Positions 9,248 through 18,840 of a stretch of 64,000 nucleotides of DNA are shown here, in pieces. The DNA is from Cyclobacteriaceae bacterium (GTDB lineage Bacteria; Bacteroidota; Bacteroidia; Cytophagales; Cyclobacteriaceae). Position numbers and translations under genes: made by a program. The stretch's first letter is position 1; the number at the start of each line of letters is the position of its first letter. Location: assembly GCA_025808415.1 (NCBI GenBank), contig CP075525.1:2775501-2839500 (forward strand), given 5' to 3'. A model generated the notes under the pieces. That model worked only from the letters and a program-made list of their open reading frames with translations. It made no database searches and had not been told where the DNA came from.

Positions 9248-10027
9248 TTACTGGAGTATATCCCAATCCTCATTAAGTACAGGAATGGCCTGATGTGCCG
9301 TTAAATCAAACTGGCAAGGAACAACAGAGATGTAGTTGTTCGCAATAGCCCATTCATCATTGTCTTCACCCTTGTCAAAGTTCACAAAGTTGCCGGTCAT
9401 CCAGTAATAACTCCTGCCGTTCGGATCATGCCGTTGCAAAAATTCCTCCACCCATTTGGCATTTGCCTGGCGGCAGATGCGCACACCTTTAATGGATTCA
9501 TTCCGCTTAGGAGGAAAATTAACGTTTAGCGCAACACCTTTTGGCAAGCCTTTGGTCAACACTTGTTGGGTTATGGATTTTACATAGGCTTCTGTGTGCG
9601 AAAAATCGGCATCGTGTGAGTAATCGCACAATGAAAAACCAATGGAAGGCGTTCCTTCTATGGCGCCTTCTATGGCAGCCGACATTGTACCGGAATATAA
9701 AACGCTAATGGAGGTATTGCTGCCGTGGTTGATACCACTCACCACAACATCGGGCTGGCGTTTGTCCTTAAGGACAAAGTGACGGGCCATTTTCACGCAA
9801 TCCGCTGGCGTGCCCGAACACTCAAAGGCTGTGATGCCCTCAAAAATCCGGTTCTTTTCGAGGCGTAAAGTTTCCCCCACGGTAATGGCATGGCCCATAC
9901 CTGATTGCGGGCCATCCGGAGCCACCACCAATACCTCACCTATATCTTTCATCACGTTAATCAGCGTGCGGATTCCTTTGGAGGTAATGCCATCATCATT
10001 CGTAACCAGAATAAGGGGCTTTTTCAT
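9248..10027 (-). CDS. surE: 5'/3'-nucleotidase SurE
   Basis: SurE is a metal-dependent phosphatase that dephosphorylates nucleoside 5'- and 3'-monophosphates and helps stationary-phase survival. The N-terminal signature ILVTNDDGITSKG carries the paired aspartates that bind the metal, and GINHGSN near residue 100 gives the further conserved Asn. Its 259 residues are normal for the family, and no signal peptide is present. It lies between two genes of unknown function, so the context adds nothing to the call. Confidence 0.95.
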   Translation of the reverse strand: MKKPLILVTNDDGITSKGIRTLINVMKDIGEVLVVAPDGPQSGMGHAITVGETLRLEKNRIFEGITAFECSGTPADCVKMARHFVLKDKRQPDVVVSGINHGSNTSISVLYSGTMSAAIEGAIEGTPSIGFSLCDYSHDADFSHTEAYVKSITQQVLTKGLPKGVALNVNFPPKRNESIKGVRICRQANAKWVEEFLQRHDPNGRSYYWMTGNFVNFDKGEDNDEWAIANNYISVVPCQFDLTAHQAIPVLNEDWDILQ

Positions 10028-10098
10028 AGCTGCAAGTAAAACTAAAAATAGCTTAAATAAGAAGGGTGCAAGCTAATACTTGCTTTGTTATTCTGAAA

Positions 10099-10701
10099 TC
10101 AGAATAGGGAGTTGTAATACGAAACAGTTTTGGCAAAATCATAACGGTCTTCGATCTTCAACCGGTTTGCTTTCATGTAGCGGTCAACATTGTCGGCTTT
10201 GTTGCCCATAAGCCTTAGCAGGTCGCCACGTTTGCCCAGAAACTCGTTGATATTTCCCCGCTCATCCATCAAAAAATATTTGTACACCAACACCAACCGT
10301 GTATACGAGCCGTAAAAGTAAGGCGAATTGTACGTTCGGTACTCCAATGCCTCGCGCACGAGCAGGGTCATTTTACCGTCTTCCAGCAACTCAAAAAAAA
10401 CCGGGGTTTTATAATTTCCGGTTGCGGCATACGGCAATGCAAAAAAATTACGGTAACGCTTTTCGGTGTTGTCAAAAATTTCAAAAAACAAAACTTTGCG
10501 TGCCGTGTATGCCTCAACTTGTGTGCGTTGGTCGTTAAACTGGACCAGGTCCTGCTGCAGATCATATTTCACTAAACCCTTTAGTGTATCGCCAGTTTCC
10601 AGCACAATTTTTCCTTCGTGCCACAACTCGAAAGGCCATTGCTGCGCGGCAACCCATTGGTATGAAAGAATAAAAAAAAGTATGCTTACTGATCGTTTCA
10701 T
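10099..10701 (-). CDS. Secreted protein of unknown function
   Basis: A 200-residue protein with a signal peptide ending at VAAQQ (about residue 19). The mature domain starts with WHEGKIVLETGDTLKGLVKYDLQQDLVQF, a pattern seen in many Bacteroidota envelope proteins that begin with a small beta domain, and continues mostly as beta strands. No catalytic residues stand out. The first base of its ATG (10701) is also the last base of the ribBA stop, so the two genes are coupled although no functional link is apparent. Confidence 0.7.
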   Translation of the reverse strand: MKRSVSILFFILSYQWVAAQQWPFELWHEGKIVLETGDTLKGLVKYDLQQDLVQFNDQRTQVEAYTARKVLFFEIFDNTEKRYRNFFALPYAATGNYKTPVFFELLEDGKMTLLVREALEYRTYNSPYFYGSYTRLVLVYKYFLMDERGNINEFLGKRGDLLRLMGNKADNVDRYMKANRLKIEDRYDFAKTVSYYNSLF

Positions 10702-11918
10702 TACTGCTTTAAGATAGAATGCCCCAACTTATCGCGCTTGGTAGCCAGGTACTTCGCATTGTGCGGATTGGGTGAAATCTCGATCGGGACATTGTCCACA
10801 ATCTCCAGCCCGTACCCCATCAAACCAACACGCTTCTTAGGGTTATTCGTAATCAGCCTGATCTTGGTTACATCCAAATCGCGCAAAATCTGTGCACCTA
10901 CTCCGTAATCGCGCTCGTCCATGTCAAACCCCAATTGCAGATTGGCCTCCACGGTATCCATGCCTTCTTCCTGCAGTTTGTAGGCCTTTAGTTTATTCAA
11001 CAGCCCTATTCCCCTGCCCTCCTGCTTCATGTATAATACAACGCCCTTTCCTTCACGCTCAACCATTTGCATGGCATGGTGTAATTGTGGGCCGCAATCG
11101 CACCGGCACGACCCAAAAATATCACCCGTAACACACGATGAGTGCACACGTACTAATACGGGCTCATCGGTTGCCCAGGTACCTTTAACCAACGCCATGT
11201 GTGTCTCTTGCGTATTCGTTTGCTGAAAGGCAATCAATTTGAAATCGCCATAAGCTGTAGGCATATCCACTTCAACTTCGCGGCTGATCAGTGATTCTTT
11301 CCGTATCCTGTATTCGATCAAGTCTTTGATAGATACCAACTTTAAGTTAAAGCGTTCAGCAACTTTTTTAAGATCAGGCAGACGGGCCATGGAACCGTCT
11401 TCGTTCATTATCTCCACCAGCACTCCGCCTGGTTTAAAGCCGGCCAGCCGCGCAAAGTCAATCGCAGCTTCGGTATGCCCAGCCCTGCGTAACACACCGC
11501 CCCGCTTGGCGCGAAGCGGGAAAATATGTCCCGGTCTGCCCAAATCCTCGGGTCGGGTTTCAGGGTCAACCAAGGCACGTATGGTTTTAAAACGGTCGTG
11601 CGCTGAAATACCGGTGGTGCACCCGTGGCCAATAAGATCAACTGAAACCGTAAAGGGCGTTTCGTAAGTGGCAGTGTTTTTTCCAACCATCAAATCAAGC
11701 TGCAGTTCATCGCACCGGTCTTCAATCAACGAGGCGCATATTAAACCACGGCCATGCGTGGCCATAAAATTTACGATCTCGGGGGTTACACATTCGGCCG
11801 CACAAATAAAATCCCCTTCATTTTCACGGTCCTCGTCATCTACCACTATGATAACTTTGCCATTCTTAATATCGTCAATGGCCTGTTCTATCGAATCTAA
11901 TTTAATTGGCGCTTCCAT
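10701..11918 (-). CDS. ribBA: Bifunctional DHBP synthase / GTP cyclohydrolase II
   Basis: This enzyme feeds both branches of riboflavin synthesis. Residues 1 to about 205 form 3,4-dihydroxy-2-butanone-4-phosphate synthase ([43 protein letters not shown]). The rest is GTP cyclohydrolase II with the zinc site [18 protein letters not shown] and the catalytic region [17 protein letters not shown]. Both active sites look complete, and 405 residues is normal for the fusion. Only 63 bases separate it from dnaG upstream, too short to hold an FMN riboswitch, so it may be read from the dnaG promoter. Confidence 0.96.
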   Translation of the reverse strand: MEAPIKLDSIEQAIDDIKNGKVIIVVDDEDRENEGDFICAAECVTPEIVNFMATHGRGLICASLIEDRCDELQLDLMVGKNTATYETPFTVSVDLIGHGCTTGISAHDRFKTIRALVDPETRPEDLGRPGHIFPLRAKRGGVLRRAGHTEAAIDFARLAGFKPGGVLVEIMNEDGSMARLPDLKKVAERFNLKLVSIKDLIEYRIRKESLISREVEVDMPTAYGDFKLIAFQQTNTQETHMALVKGTWATDEPVLVRVHSSCVTGDIFGSCRCDCGPQLHHAMQMVEREGKGVVLYMKQEGRGIGLLNKLKAYKLQEEGMDTVEANLQLGFDMDERDYGVGAQILRDLDVTKIRLITNNPKKRVGLMGYGLEIVDNVPIEISPNPHNAKYLATKRDKLGHSILKQ

Positions 11919-11981
11919 TATCCGTTCTCGCGTTAAACTTTATAACAAGTATTTGAAACAACTATTACAGCACTTATGTTC

Positions 11982-13949
11982 CTATCCTTTTGATACCACA
12001 ATCCCTAAAATACCGGCCAACTCTTTCTCTGCACCTTTCAATTGGGCATGCACCGCCAGGTGCTTATCCAGCACAGCATCATCTTTTATCCCTTTCATTT
12101 CCTTCAGGTTGTCTTCCATCATTTTCTGGATCAGGCGAAACTTCAAGCGCAACACATTCGACATGGCCACATCATGCATCACTTCCTTTTCATGCGGAAA
12201 ATAGATATGAAATTTCTCGCTCCAGTGTGGTGAGGTTTCATAACGTGAGGTCATGAGGTCTGCCACAGCCCGTTTTACGCTATCGGAGCCATTTTCCAAA
12301 AAATAAAAATTGTCGATACGCGTTGCTGCATCAGCACCGTTCCGGAAGGCCTCAAAAATTTCCTTGTACACCGGGTTGGTAAATTCTATATCGTCCAACT
12401 CACCCAACAAAAAATCAATCACCTTCTGGTCATCGCCAACACCATTTTCGGCATAGTTCAACAACAACCTTATCGTTTCGCGTTCCTGCATCTGCACCAT
12501 GGCGAGCGGATCGGTTTTTGAAGCTTGAGCAACCTCTTCAAGGATGTCCGGAAGAGGCTCCTGCCCTGCTTCGCGGTCGCGTTCCTGGTCGCGTTTCCTT
12601 CGCTCCTGGATGATGATCTTGTTTAGTTCCGTAAGCAATACGGATTCCTGTATCTTCAGTAAATCGCTGGTTTCTTTAATGTAAACCGAACGTTTTATCG
12701 GGTCAGGTATTAAAGCGATGCTGGTCACGATTTCACGGATGGCTTCTGCCCGTTTAATCGGGTCGCGTGAAGCATCACCGGAAAGCAAATCAATTTTAAA
12801 GGAAATGAAATCGCGCGTTCGGTTTTTCAGGTATTGCTGAAAGTCCGTGCTGCCCATTTTTTTTGAGTAGCTGTCCGGGTCTTCCCCATCGGGCAACAAC
12901 ACCACGCGCACATTTAAGCCGCCTTTTAGAACCAGGTCTATCCCGCGTAGTGCAGCTTTAATACCGGCTGCATCACCATCAAACAGAACCGTTACATTTT
13001 CGGTGAACCTGCGCATCAGCCGGATTTGTTCTTCTGTTAAGGCCGTGCCGGAAGAAGCCACTACATTTTCAATTCCTGAAAGATGAAGGGAGATGACATC
13101 GGTGTATCCTTCAACCAAATAACAGAAATCGTATTTACGTATTTCATTTTTGGCCTGGTACAGCCCATACAGCACCTGGCTTTTGTGATAGATGTCAGTT
13201 TCGGGTGAATTGATGTATTTGGGCTGGTCTTTTTCTTTGGTGAGGATGCGTGCGCCAAAGGCAACTACTTTGCCCGACAAGTTGTGCACGGGAAAAATTA
13301 CGCGTCCGCGGAAGCGATCGTAAACTTTATCATCCCCATCTTTCCCGTCATGGGCGGGCTTCTTTACTATAAGTCCGGCCTTCTCCAGTATGCTTTCGCT
13401 GAAGCCGGCCTTTAAGGCTGCATGCTCCAGGTGATTCCAGTCCCTGAGGCTATAACCCAACTCAAACTTTTCCAGTATCCGATCGTTAAAACCGCGCTCG
13501 CGGAAATAGCTTAACCCAATGCCCTTTCCTTCATCATGTTTGTGCAGCAGGTTTTTATAATAATCCTTCGCAAAATTCATGACGATATACAGACTGTCCC
13601 GCTCGCTTTGGGCGGCAACATCCTCGGGTGTACGGGCATCTTCCTTGATTTCAACACCATATTTTTTAGCGAGGAACTTTAACGCTTCTACGTAGCTCAT
13701 GCCCTCATGCTCCATCACGAAGGTTATGCCATCGCCACCTTTTCCACTACTAAAATCCTTGAAAATACCCTTTGAAGGAACTACGTAAAACGAAGGTGTT
13801 TTCTCATTGGTAAACGGGCTCAAGGCCTTGTAATTCTGACCTGACCGTTTAAGAGAAACGAAGTCGCTTACCACATCCACTATATCGATGCGGTTACGGA
13901 TTTCGTCTATGGTTTGGCGGGAGATCACGCGGCTTAAATCGGGCTCCAA
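11982..13949 (-). CDS. dnaG: DNA primase DnaG with a ligand-less zinc-finger domain
   Basis: DnaG makes RNA primers for replication. The TOPRIM core is intact: VEGYTDVISLH near residue 280 and TVLFDGDAAGIKAAL near 330. The N-terminal CHC2 domain keeps the family frame (SPFTNEKTPSF, then KDFSSGKGGDGITF) but all four zinc ligands of the E. coli enzyme are replaced: Cys to S44, His to T47, Cys to D65, Cys to S68, with the spacing kept. Similar substitutions occur, to my recollection, in other Bacteroidota primases, so this is probably a lineage trait and not decay. The 655-residue length and C-terminal helical region are normal. It is divergent from mrp. Confidence 0.94.
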   Translation of the reverse strand: MEPDLSRVISRQTIDEIRNRIDIVDVVSDFVSLKRSGQNYKALSPFTNEKTPSFYVVPSKGIFKDFSSGKGGDGITFVMEHEGMSYVEALKFLAKKYGVEIKEDARTPEDVAAQSERDSLYIVMNFAKDYYKNLLHKHDEGKGIGLSYFRERGFNDRILEKFELGYSLRDWNHLEHAALKAGFSESILEKAGLIVKKPAHDGKDGDDKVYDRFRGRVIFPVHNLSGKVVAFGARILTKEKDQPKYINSPETDIYHKSQVLYGLYQAKNEIRKYDFCYLVEGYTDVISLHLSGIENVVASSGTALTEEQIRLMRRFTENVTVLFDGDAAGIKAALRGIDLVLKGGLNVRVVLLPDGEDPDSYSKKMGSTDFQQYLKNRTRDFISFKIDLLSGDASRDPIKRAEAIREIVTSIALIPDPIKRSVYIKETSDLLKIQESVLLTELNKIIIQERRKRDQERDREAGQEPLPDILEEVAQASKTDPLAMVQMQERETIRLLLNYAENGVGDDQKVIDFLLGELDDIEFTNPVYKEIFEAFRNGADAATRIDNFYFLENGSDSVKRAVADLMTSRYETSPHWSEKFHIYFPHEKEVMHDVAMSNVLRLKFRLIQKMMEDNLKEMKGIKDDAVLDKHLAVHAQLKGAEKELAGILGIVVSKG

Positions 13950-13998
13950 AGATACTCTTTCCGCCCCGAAATCAGCGGGAAAACCATCGGCTAATAAG

Positions 13999-14030
13999 TT
14001 TTGTTTTAGCAGTCGACAGCCCTAAATTCG
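13999..14030 (+). promoter_or_regulatory. Probable promoter for mrp-nfu
   Basis: TTTTG at 13999-14003 and TAAATTCG at 14023-14030 are separated by 19 bases, the spacing of the Bacteroidota TTTG-N19-TAnnTTTG promoter. The -7 element has one mismatch (C for T at its seventh position). It lies in the 95-base gap between divergent dnaG and mrp, 15 bases before the mrp start. Confidence 0.45.
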
Positions 14031-14044
14031 CGCAAATTCAAGCC

Positions 14045-15139
14045 ATGAAGCTAACAGAAACCGATATTTTAAAAGCCCTTTCCACGGTAGAAGACCCCGA
14101 CCTGAAACGTGACCTGGTAAGCCTGGGGATGATCCGTGACATCATGGTTTCCGAAAAAGAAATATCGTTTAGTGTTGTGTTAACCACACCGGCCTGCCCA
14201 TTGAAAGAAAAAATAAGGCAGGATTGCCAGGATGCCATAGAAGCGATTGCAGGCGAAAATTTTCCGGTAAATATTCACATTACCTCATCGGTTACTACCA
14301 GTCGCAACGCTGCCCCGCTATTACCAAAAGTAAAAAATATTGTGGCCATCGCTTCCGGTAAAGGTGGCGTTGGTAAATCAACCGTAACCAGCAACCTGGC
14401 CGTGGCCCTTTCGCAAAGCGGTGCAAAAGTTGGGTTGATCGATGCGGATATTTACGGCCCCTCCATCCCTACCATGTTTAATTGCGAACATGAGCAGCCA
14501 GCCGTTCAGGAAATAAACGGCAAGTCGATGATTTTACCGCTGGAACAATATGGTGTTAAACTGATGTCGATTGGATTTCTTACACCACCCGACAGTGCCG
14601 TGGTTTGGCGTGGGCCAATGGCCAGCGCAGCCTTAAAACAGTTTTTCAGTGAAACACTTTGGGGTGAACTTGACTACCTGTTGATCGACCTGCCTCCCGG
14701 AACAAGCGATATCCATTTAACCATGGTACAAACCGTTCCGGTAACGGGAGCAGTAATTGTTACCACACCACAAAAGGTTGCCTTGGCTGATGCCAACAAA
14801 GGGCTGGCCATGTTCCGTCAACCTCAAATCAATGTGCCCATACTGGGCATCATTGAAAACATGGCGTATTTTACCCCGGAAGAATTACCCGAAAACAAAT
14901 ACTACATTTTTGGAAAAGATGGCGGCAAGAACTTATCGGAAAAATACCATGTTCCTTTTCTCGGTCAGATACCGCTGGTGCAAGGTATCCGCGAAAGTGG
15001 CGACTCTGGTTTGCCTGCCGTAATGAAGGAAGGCCTCACAGCGGATGCATTTAAAACCCTGGCTGAATCATTGGCCCGGCAGATTGCCATAAGAAATGCT
15101 AACTTAGCCGAAACAAAGCGAGTTGAACTGAATGTGTGA
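14045..15139 (+). CDS. mrp: Mrp/ApbC-family iron-sulfur carrier ATPase lacking CxxC
   Basis: A 364-residue P-loop ATPase of the Mrp/NBP35 family that helps transfer iron-sulfur clusters. Residues 1-80 form a MIP18/DUF59 domain (ILKALSTVEDPDLKRDLVSLGMI); the deviant Walker A ASGKGGVGKST begins near residue 101; Walker B is LLIDLPPGTSD. The C-terminal Cys-x-x-Cys that bridges the cluster in Salmonella ApbC is absent: the equivalent loop after IIENM reads AYFTPEELPENKYYIFGKDGG without cysteine. This appears to be the usual Bacteroidota form. The stop shares one base with the start of an Nfu-type scaffold gene, which supports an Fe-S role. Confidence 0.92.
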   Translation: MKLTETDILKALSTVEDPDLKRDLVSLGMIRDIMVSEKEISFSVVLTTPACPLKEKIRQDCQDAIEAIAGENFPVNIHITSSVTTSRNAAPLLPKVKNIVAIASGKGGVGKSTVTSNLAVALSQSGAKVGLIDADIYGPSIPTMFNCEHEQPAVQEINGKSMILPLEQYGVKLMSIGFLTPPDSAVVWRGPMASAALKQFFSETLWGELDYLLIDLPPGTSDIHLTMVQTVPVTGAVIVTTPQKVALADANKGLAMFRQPQINVPILGIIENMAYFTPEELPENKYYIFGKDGGKNLSEKYHVPFLGQIPLVQGIRESGDSGLPAVMKEGLTADAFKTLAESLARQIAIRNANLAETKRVELNV

Positions 15140-15390
15140 TGAATACGCTTACTGATCTTACCCAGCGCATTGAAGAATCACTGGATTCCATACGCCCCTA
15201 CCTGGAAGCCGATGGTGGCAACGTGAGGATACAGGAAATAACATCCGCCAACATTGTTAAACTTGAATTTTTGGGTGCCTGCGGCAGCTGCCCCATGTCA
15301 ACCATGACGTTTAAGGCTGGCGTTGAAGAAGCTATTAAAAGAGCCGTCCCTGAAATTAAGGGCATTGAGGTGGTAAACCTCACTGTTTAG
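15139..15390 (+). CDS. NifU C-terminal-type iron-sulfur scaffold protein
   Basis: An 83-residue Nfu domain alone, starting at ATG 15139, whose A is the last base of the mrp stop (an in-frame GTG at 15136 is an alternative). The motif GACGSCPMSTMTF supplies the Cys-x-x-Cys that binds a bridging cluster in a dimer, preceded by RPYLEADGGNVRI, the typical helix-loop of the family. It probably passes clusters together with the adjacent Mrp protein, which lacks its own cluster cysteines. Confidence 0.93.
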   Translation: MNTLTDLTQRIEESLDSIRPYLEADGGNVRIQEITSANIVKLEFLGACGSCPMSTMTFKAGVEEAIKRAVPEIKGIEVVNLTV

Positions 15391-15455
15391 TCATAAACTA
15401 AAATCCTGAGCAATTTCTATTGACCAGTGACCAAGCCCAATTGGGTTACGAATTG

Positions 15456-15463
15456 TATATTTG
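15456..15463 (+). promoter_or_regulatory. -7 element before secreted M43 protease
   Basis: TATATTTG is a full match to the TAnnTTTG consensus, 41 bases before the GTG start of the protease gene. No good -33 element is seen at the usual distance, so this is a suggestion only. Confidence 0.35.
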
Positions 15464-15504
15464 GCTAATATAACCTTGTTGTTTGGCAATCAACTGTTGA
15501 AAGC

Positions 15505-17673
15505 GTGCGGTATCCCTCGGTTTATTTGGCCCTAATCCTGCAACTATGCTTTTTGCATGTTTCTGCACAGGATAAATGCGGCACCGTTCCCTACATGCAG
15601 CAACTCCGTAACGAAGGTAAACTGCGCCAGACCGATGAACAGTTTGAACAATGGTTAGCGCGAAGGGAGATGAGCAGGCGCATGCTCAACCTGCAAAAAC
15701 GACAAGAAGAGACACAACGGACCAAAGGAGATACTTACCAAATACCGGTTGTCGTACACATTATCCATAATGGCGAACCTATAGGCATTGGCACCAACCT
15801 GTCTGATGCACAGGTTTTATCACAGATCGAAGTAATCAATAAAGATTTTAAGCGGTTAAATGCCGATGCGGCTAACACACCGGCAGAATTTCAGCCCGTG
15901 GCCGGAAGTATGGATATTGAATTCATATTGGCGAGGCGCGATCCAGCCGGCCAGCCAACTACCGGCATAAACCGTGTGCAGGGAACCAAAACATCATGGA
16001 CCATGGGTGACAATGCCATGTTAAAATCGTTGAGTTACTGGAACGCCAACGACTACCTGAATATATGGGTAGTGAAGTTTTCAGGGGCCACTGTTGGTTA
16101 TGCACAATTTCCGGTTTCAGATCTTGAAGGGCTTGAAAATTATCGTGACGGTTTGGCGGCAACGGATGGTGTGGTGATCGATTACACAGCCTTTGGAACC
16201 GTTGATGCTGGGCCTTATGATTTAGACCCACGCTTCAATAAAGGAAGAACAGCCACACATGAAATCGGGCATTTTTTCGGTCTTCGTCACATCTGGGGCG
16301 ATGCCACCTGTGGAACAGATTATGTAGAAGATACACCTACGCAACGAACACAAACCAACAACTGCCCAAGTCACCCTCAATCAACCATCTGTGGCGTTTC
16401 TATAGTAAAAATGTTCCAAAACTACATGGACTACACCAACGATGCCTGCATGAACATTTTTACGCAAGGGCAGATTGGGCGGATGGAAACTATTTTAAAC
16501 GATGATGCCGTACCCAGACGTAAGAGCCTGCTCACATCGCCCGGCTTGCTCGATCCATCCTGCACAAAAATCGATGTGGCCATACTGGCACTGGTAAGTC
16601 CGGGAATAATCAATTGCAACACCCAGGCTGAATTTAAAATCAACATCAGGAATGTTAGTTGCTCAACCATTTCCTCGATAAAAACAACGCATACTATTGA
16701 GGGTGGCACCCCGGTTATCAATACCATCCTGTTAAGCACACCTTTGGCCATTAACGAACAACGGATCATTACCATAACCAATGTCGCTTTCAACGAAGGC
16801 AATAATGCCATTGCACTACAAGTAACAGAAGCAGACAATAAACCCGATGAAGACCCGGCTAACTCCTCCCTGGCATTTACTATTACCATTGATCATTCGC
16901 AGGACCGGATTCCGCTTCGTGAAAATTTTACTGCCTTAAACTGGACAACTGTTAGCCCACAAGCAGGGCTTACCTGGCAGGCAGCGGCTACTAACTTTGG
17001 TAACTCGGCTTCGGTACAAGCCCATAACAGCACTGCGATCGGTACAGAGGCCTGGTTAGCCACACCTGTTTTGGATTTTAGCAAAACCACTAAAGCAAGT
17101 ATGTTTTTTGACTTGTCGTATGCATGGAACCAAACCAACAACGACAGGCTTCGGGTATTGGCTTCTACTGATTGCGGGGTAAGCTACCTGGCGCTTCCCT
17201 TCGACCGGCAAGGTTCGGCACTTGCCAATACACTCGCATCAACCCCTTGGGTACCTGCCAGTCCATCGCAATGGCAATTGCGACACTATGTTAACTTGAA
17301 TGAGTTGGCCGGACAACAGCACGTGCGGATTGCTTTTGTATTTACCAACGCCACCGGCAATAACATTTACCTGGATAACATCGAGTTTTTTGTTTCGGAT
17401 AATCCTAACCCGGTGGATATTGGCAGTGATCTTTATTCGATTTACTGGAAAAATAATTTTGAGGCCACTATCACGTTCGATTTGCCCGAACGCATGCCGG
17501 TAGGCGTATACGTTACTGATGCCATGGGGCGGGAGTATCTAAACGTTGTTGCACCCGACATACTTAACCAAACATTTCCCATCACCCTAAACCAGGCCGC
17601 TGCCGGAATTTACATAATGAAGATCAGGATAGGGAACCAATTCTACTCGTCCAAGTTTTTTCTTTCCCGATAA
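15505..17673 (+). CDS. Secreted M43 (cytophagalysin-type) metalloprotease with T9SS type A tail
   Basis: A 722-residue extracellular zinc protease. It starts at GTG 15505 with a signal peptide ending at HVSAQ. The catalytic domain (about 75-330) carries THEIGHFFGLRHIWGD, the HExxHxxGxxH zinc site of metzincins, followed by a Met-turn region YMDYTNDACMN; both are typical of pappalysin/cytophagalysin family M43. A CARDB-like beta domain and a jelly-roll domain follow (about 360-620). The last 80 residues, ending QFYSSKFFLSR, form a beta-sandwich like T9SS type A sorting domains, so the protein should cross the outer membrane by type IX secretion. Confidence 0.9.
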   Translation: MRYPSVYLALILQLCFLHVSAQDKCGTVPYMQQLRNEGKLRQTDEQFEQWLARREMSRRMLNLQKRQEETQRTKGDTYQIPVVVHIIHNGEPIGIGTNLSDAQVLSQIEVINKDFKRLNADAANTPAEFQPVAGSMDIEFILARRDPAGQPTTGINRVQGTKTSWTMGDNAMLKSLSYWNANDYLNIWVVKFSGATVGYAQFPVSDLEGLENYRDGLAATDGVVIDYTAFGTVDAGPYDLDPRFNKGRTATHEIGHFFGLRHIWGDATCGTDYVEDTPTQRTQTNNCPSHPQSTICGVSIVKMFQNYMDYTNDACMNIFTQGQIGRMETILNDDAVPRRKSLLTSPGLLDPSCTKIDVAILALVSPGIINCNTQAEFKINIRNVSCSTISSIKTTHTIEGGTPVINTILLSTPLAINEQRIITITNVAFNEGNNAIALQVTEADNKPDEDPANSSLAFTITIDHSQDRIPLRENFTALNWTTVSPQAGLTWQAAATNFGNSASVQAHNSTAIGTEAWLATPVLDFSKTTKASMFFDLSYAWNQTNNDRLRVLASTDCGVSYLALPFDRQGSALANTLASTPWVPASPSQWQLRHYVNLNELAGQQHVRIAFVFTNATGNNIYLDNIEFFVSDNPNPVDIGSDLYSIYWKNNFEATITFDLPERMPVGVYVTDAMGREYLNVVAPDILNQTFPITLNQAAAGIYIMKIRIGNQFYSSKFFLSR

Positions 17674-17702
17674 ACAATCCCAAGCCTTGCACGGGAATTG
17701 AT

Positions 17703-17710
17703 TATCTTTG
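17703..17710 (+). promoter_or_regulatory. -7 element for ddl
   Basis: TATCTTTG matches TAnnTTTG 20 bases before the ddl ATG, identical to the element before rpsF. No clear -33 element is seen. Confidence 0.45.
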
Positions 17711-17730
17711 AAACTGTTAAAAATCAGTGA

Positions 17731-18816
17731 ATGACCGTTAAAAAGAAAGTTGCCTTATTGTATGGTGGTCGCTCGGTTGAGCATGGTGTTTCGGTTAATT
17801 CAGGGCGAAACATTTTCGAGTATATCGACAAGGAACACTTCGAAGTCGTTCCTATCGGCATAAGCCAAACCGGGCAATGGTTTTTAACCCAAGGGGTTAC
17901 CAAAGAGGTGGAGCAGGGAAAAGCATTAGGGTTAATCCTTGATCCTAAAAATGCCGGGCTGATTTTACTGGCTAGTGGCGACCGGATAAAAGTTGACCTG
18001 GTGTTTCCTGTACTGCACGGCACCGATGGCGAAGATGGCAGCATACAAGGCCTTATAAAGGCACTTGACTTGCCCATGGTAGGCACAGGGGTATTAGGGT
18101 CATCCATTTCCATGAACAAAATCATCGCCAAGAAAATGCTGAAGGAGGCGGGGGTTCCGGTTACAAAGTTTTTAACCTTTAGCTACCGCGACAAAAAGAA
18201 AATCAGCTTTGAGGAAATTGAAAAAAAACTGAGACTCCCTTTCATGGTAAAATCGGCCAGCCTGGGTTCATCCGTTGGGGTCTCGAAGGTTTCAAAAAAG
18301 CCTGAGTTCAAAAAAGCATTGGATGAAGCCTTTCGTTATGACCATGAAATTATTTTAGAGGAGTTTATCAGCGGGCGCGAAATCGAGTGCGCCATTATGG
18401 GCAACAATCCGGCCGTGGCCTCCAACCCCGGTGAAATTATTATCCAAAAAAATTACGACTTCTATACATTTGATGCGAAATATGTTGATCCGGATGCCGT
18501 AAAAATTGAAGTGCCTGCCAGGTTGGACAAGGCATCCATAAAAACCATCCGGGAAGTTTCTTTAAAAGCTTATGAAATACTACGGTGCGAAGACTTCGCC
18601 AGGGTAGATTTATTCCTTACAAAAAAAGGAAAGGTTTACGTGAACGAAATCAATACCATTCCCGGGTTTACCAATTCAAGCATGTTCCCCATGATGTGGA
18701 AAGAACGCGGCATCAGTTTTACAGAACTTATCAGCAAACTTATTACCCTTGCCATAGAGCGTTTCAATGAAAACAAACGCATTGAACGCGGGTATGAATC
18801 ATCGTTAAAATTTTAA
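17731..18816 (+). CDS. ddl: D-alanine--D-alanine ligase
   Basis: Ddl joins two D-alanines for the peptidoglycan stem peptide. The 361-residue ATP-grasp enzyme shows ALLYGGRSVEHGVSVNSGRN at the N-terminus, PVLHGTDGEDGSIQG, the glycine-rich KSASLGSSVGVSKV in the ATP-binding domain, and ARVDLFLTKKGKVYVNEINTIPGFT at the Mg-ATP end. All are family-typical. It heads a short run with a membrane-anchored PASTA protein (24 bases downstream), which also acts at the cell wall in other bacteria. Confidence 0.96.
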   Translation: MTVKKKVALLYGGRSVEHGVSVNSGRNIFEYIDKEHFEVVPIGISQTGQWFLTQGVTKEVEQGKALGLILDPKNAGLILLASGDRIKVDLVFPVLHGTDGEDGSIQGLIKALDLPMVGTGVLGSSISMNKIIAKKMLKEAGVPVTKFLTFSYRDKKKISFEEIEKKLRLPFMVKSASLGSSVGVSKVSKKPEFKKALDEAFRYDHEIILEEFISGREIECAIMGNNPAVASNPGEIIIQKNYDFYTFDAKYVDPDAVKIEVPARLDKASIKTIREVSLKAYEILRCEDFARVDLFLTKKGKVYVNEINTIPGFTNSSMFPMMWKERGISFTELISKLITLAIERFNENKRIERGYESSLKF

Positions 18817-18840
18817 CACACCACCTGCGATCATCTGAAA

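Noticed and set aside
11919..11981. Possible FMN riboswitch before ribBA
   Set aside because: Only 63 bases between dnaG and ribBA; too short and without the conserved RFN stems.
16431..16889. 152-codon minus-strand frame
   Set aside because: Antisense shadow within the M43 protease gene; no recognisable protein.
17676..17700. CAATCCC/GGGAATTG inverted repeat after the M43 protease gene
   Set aside because: Short, mismatched stem with no T-run; too weak to call a terminator.
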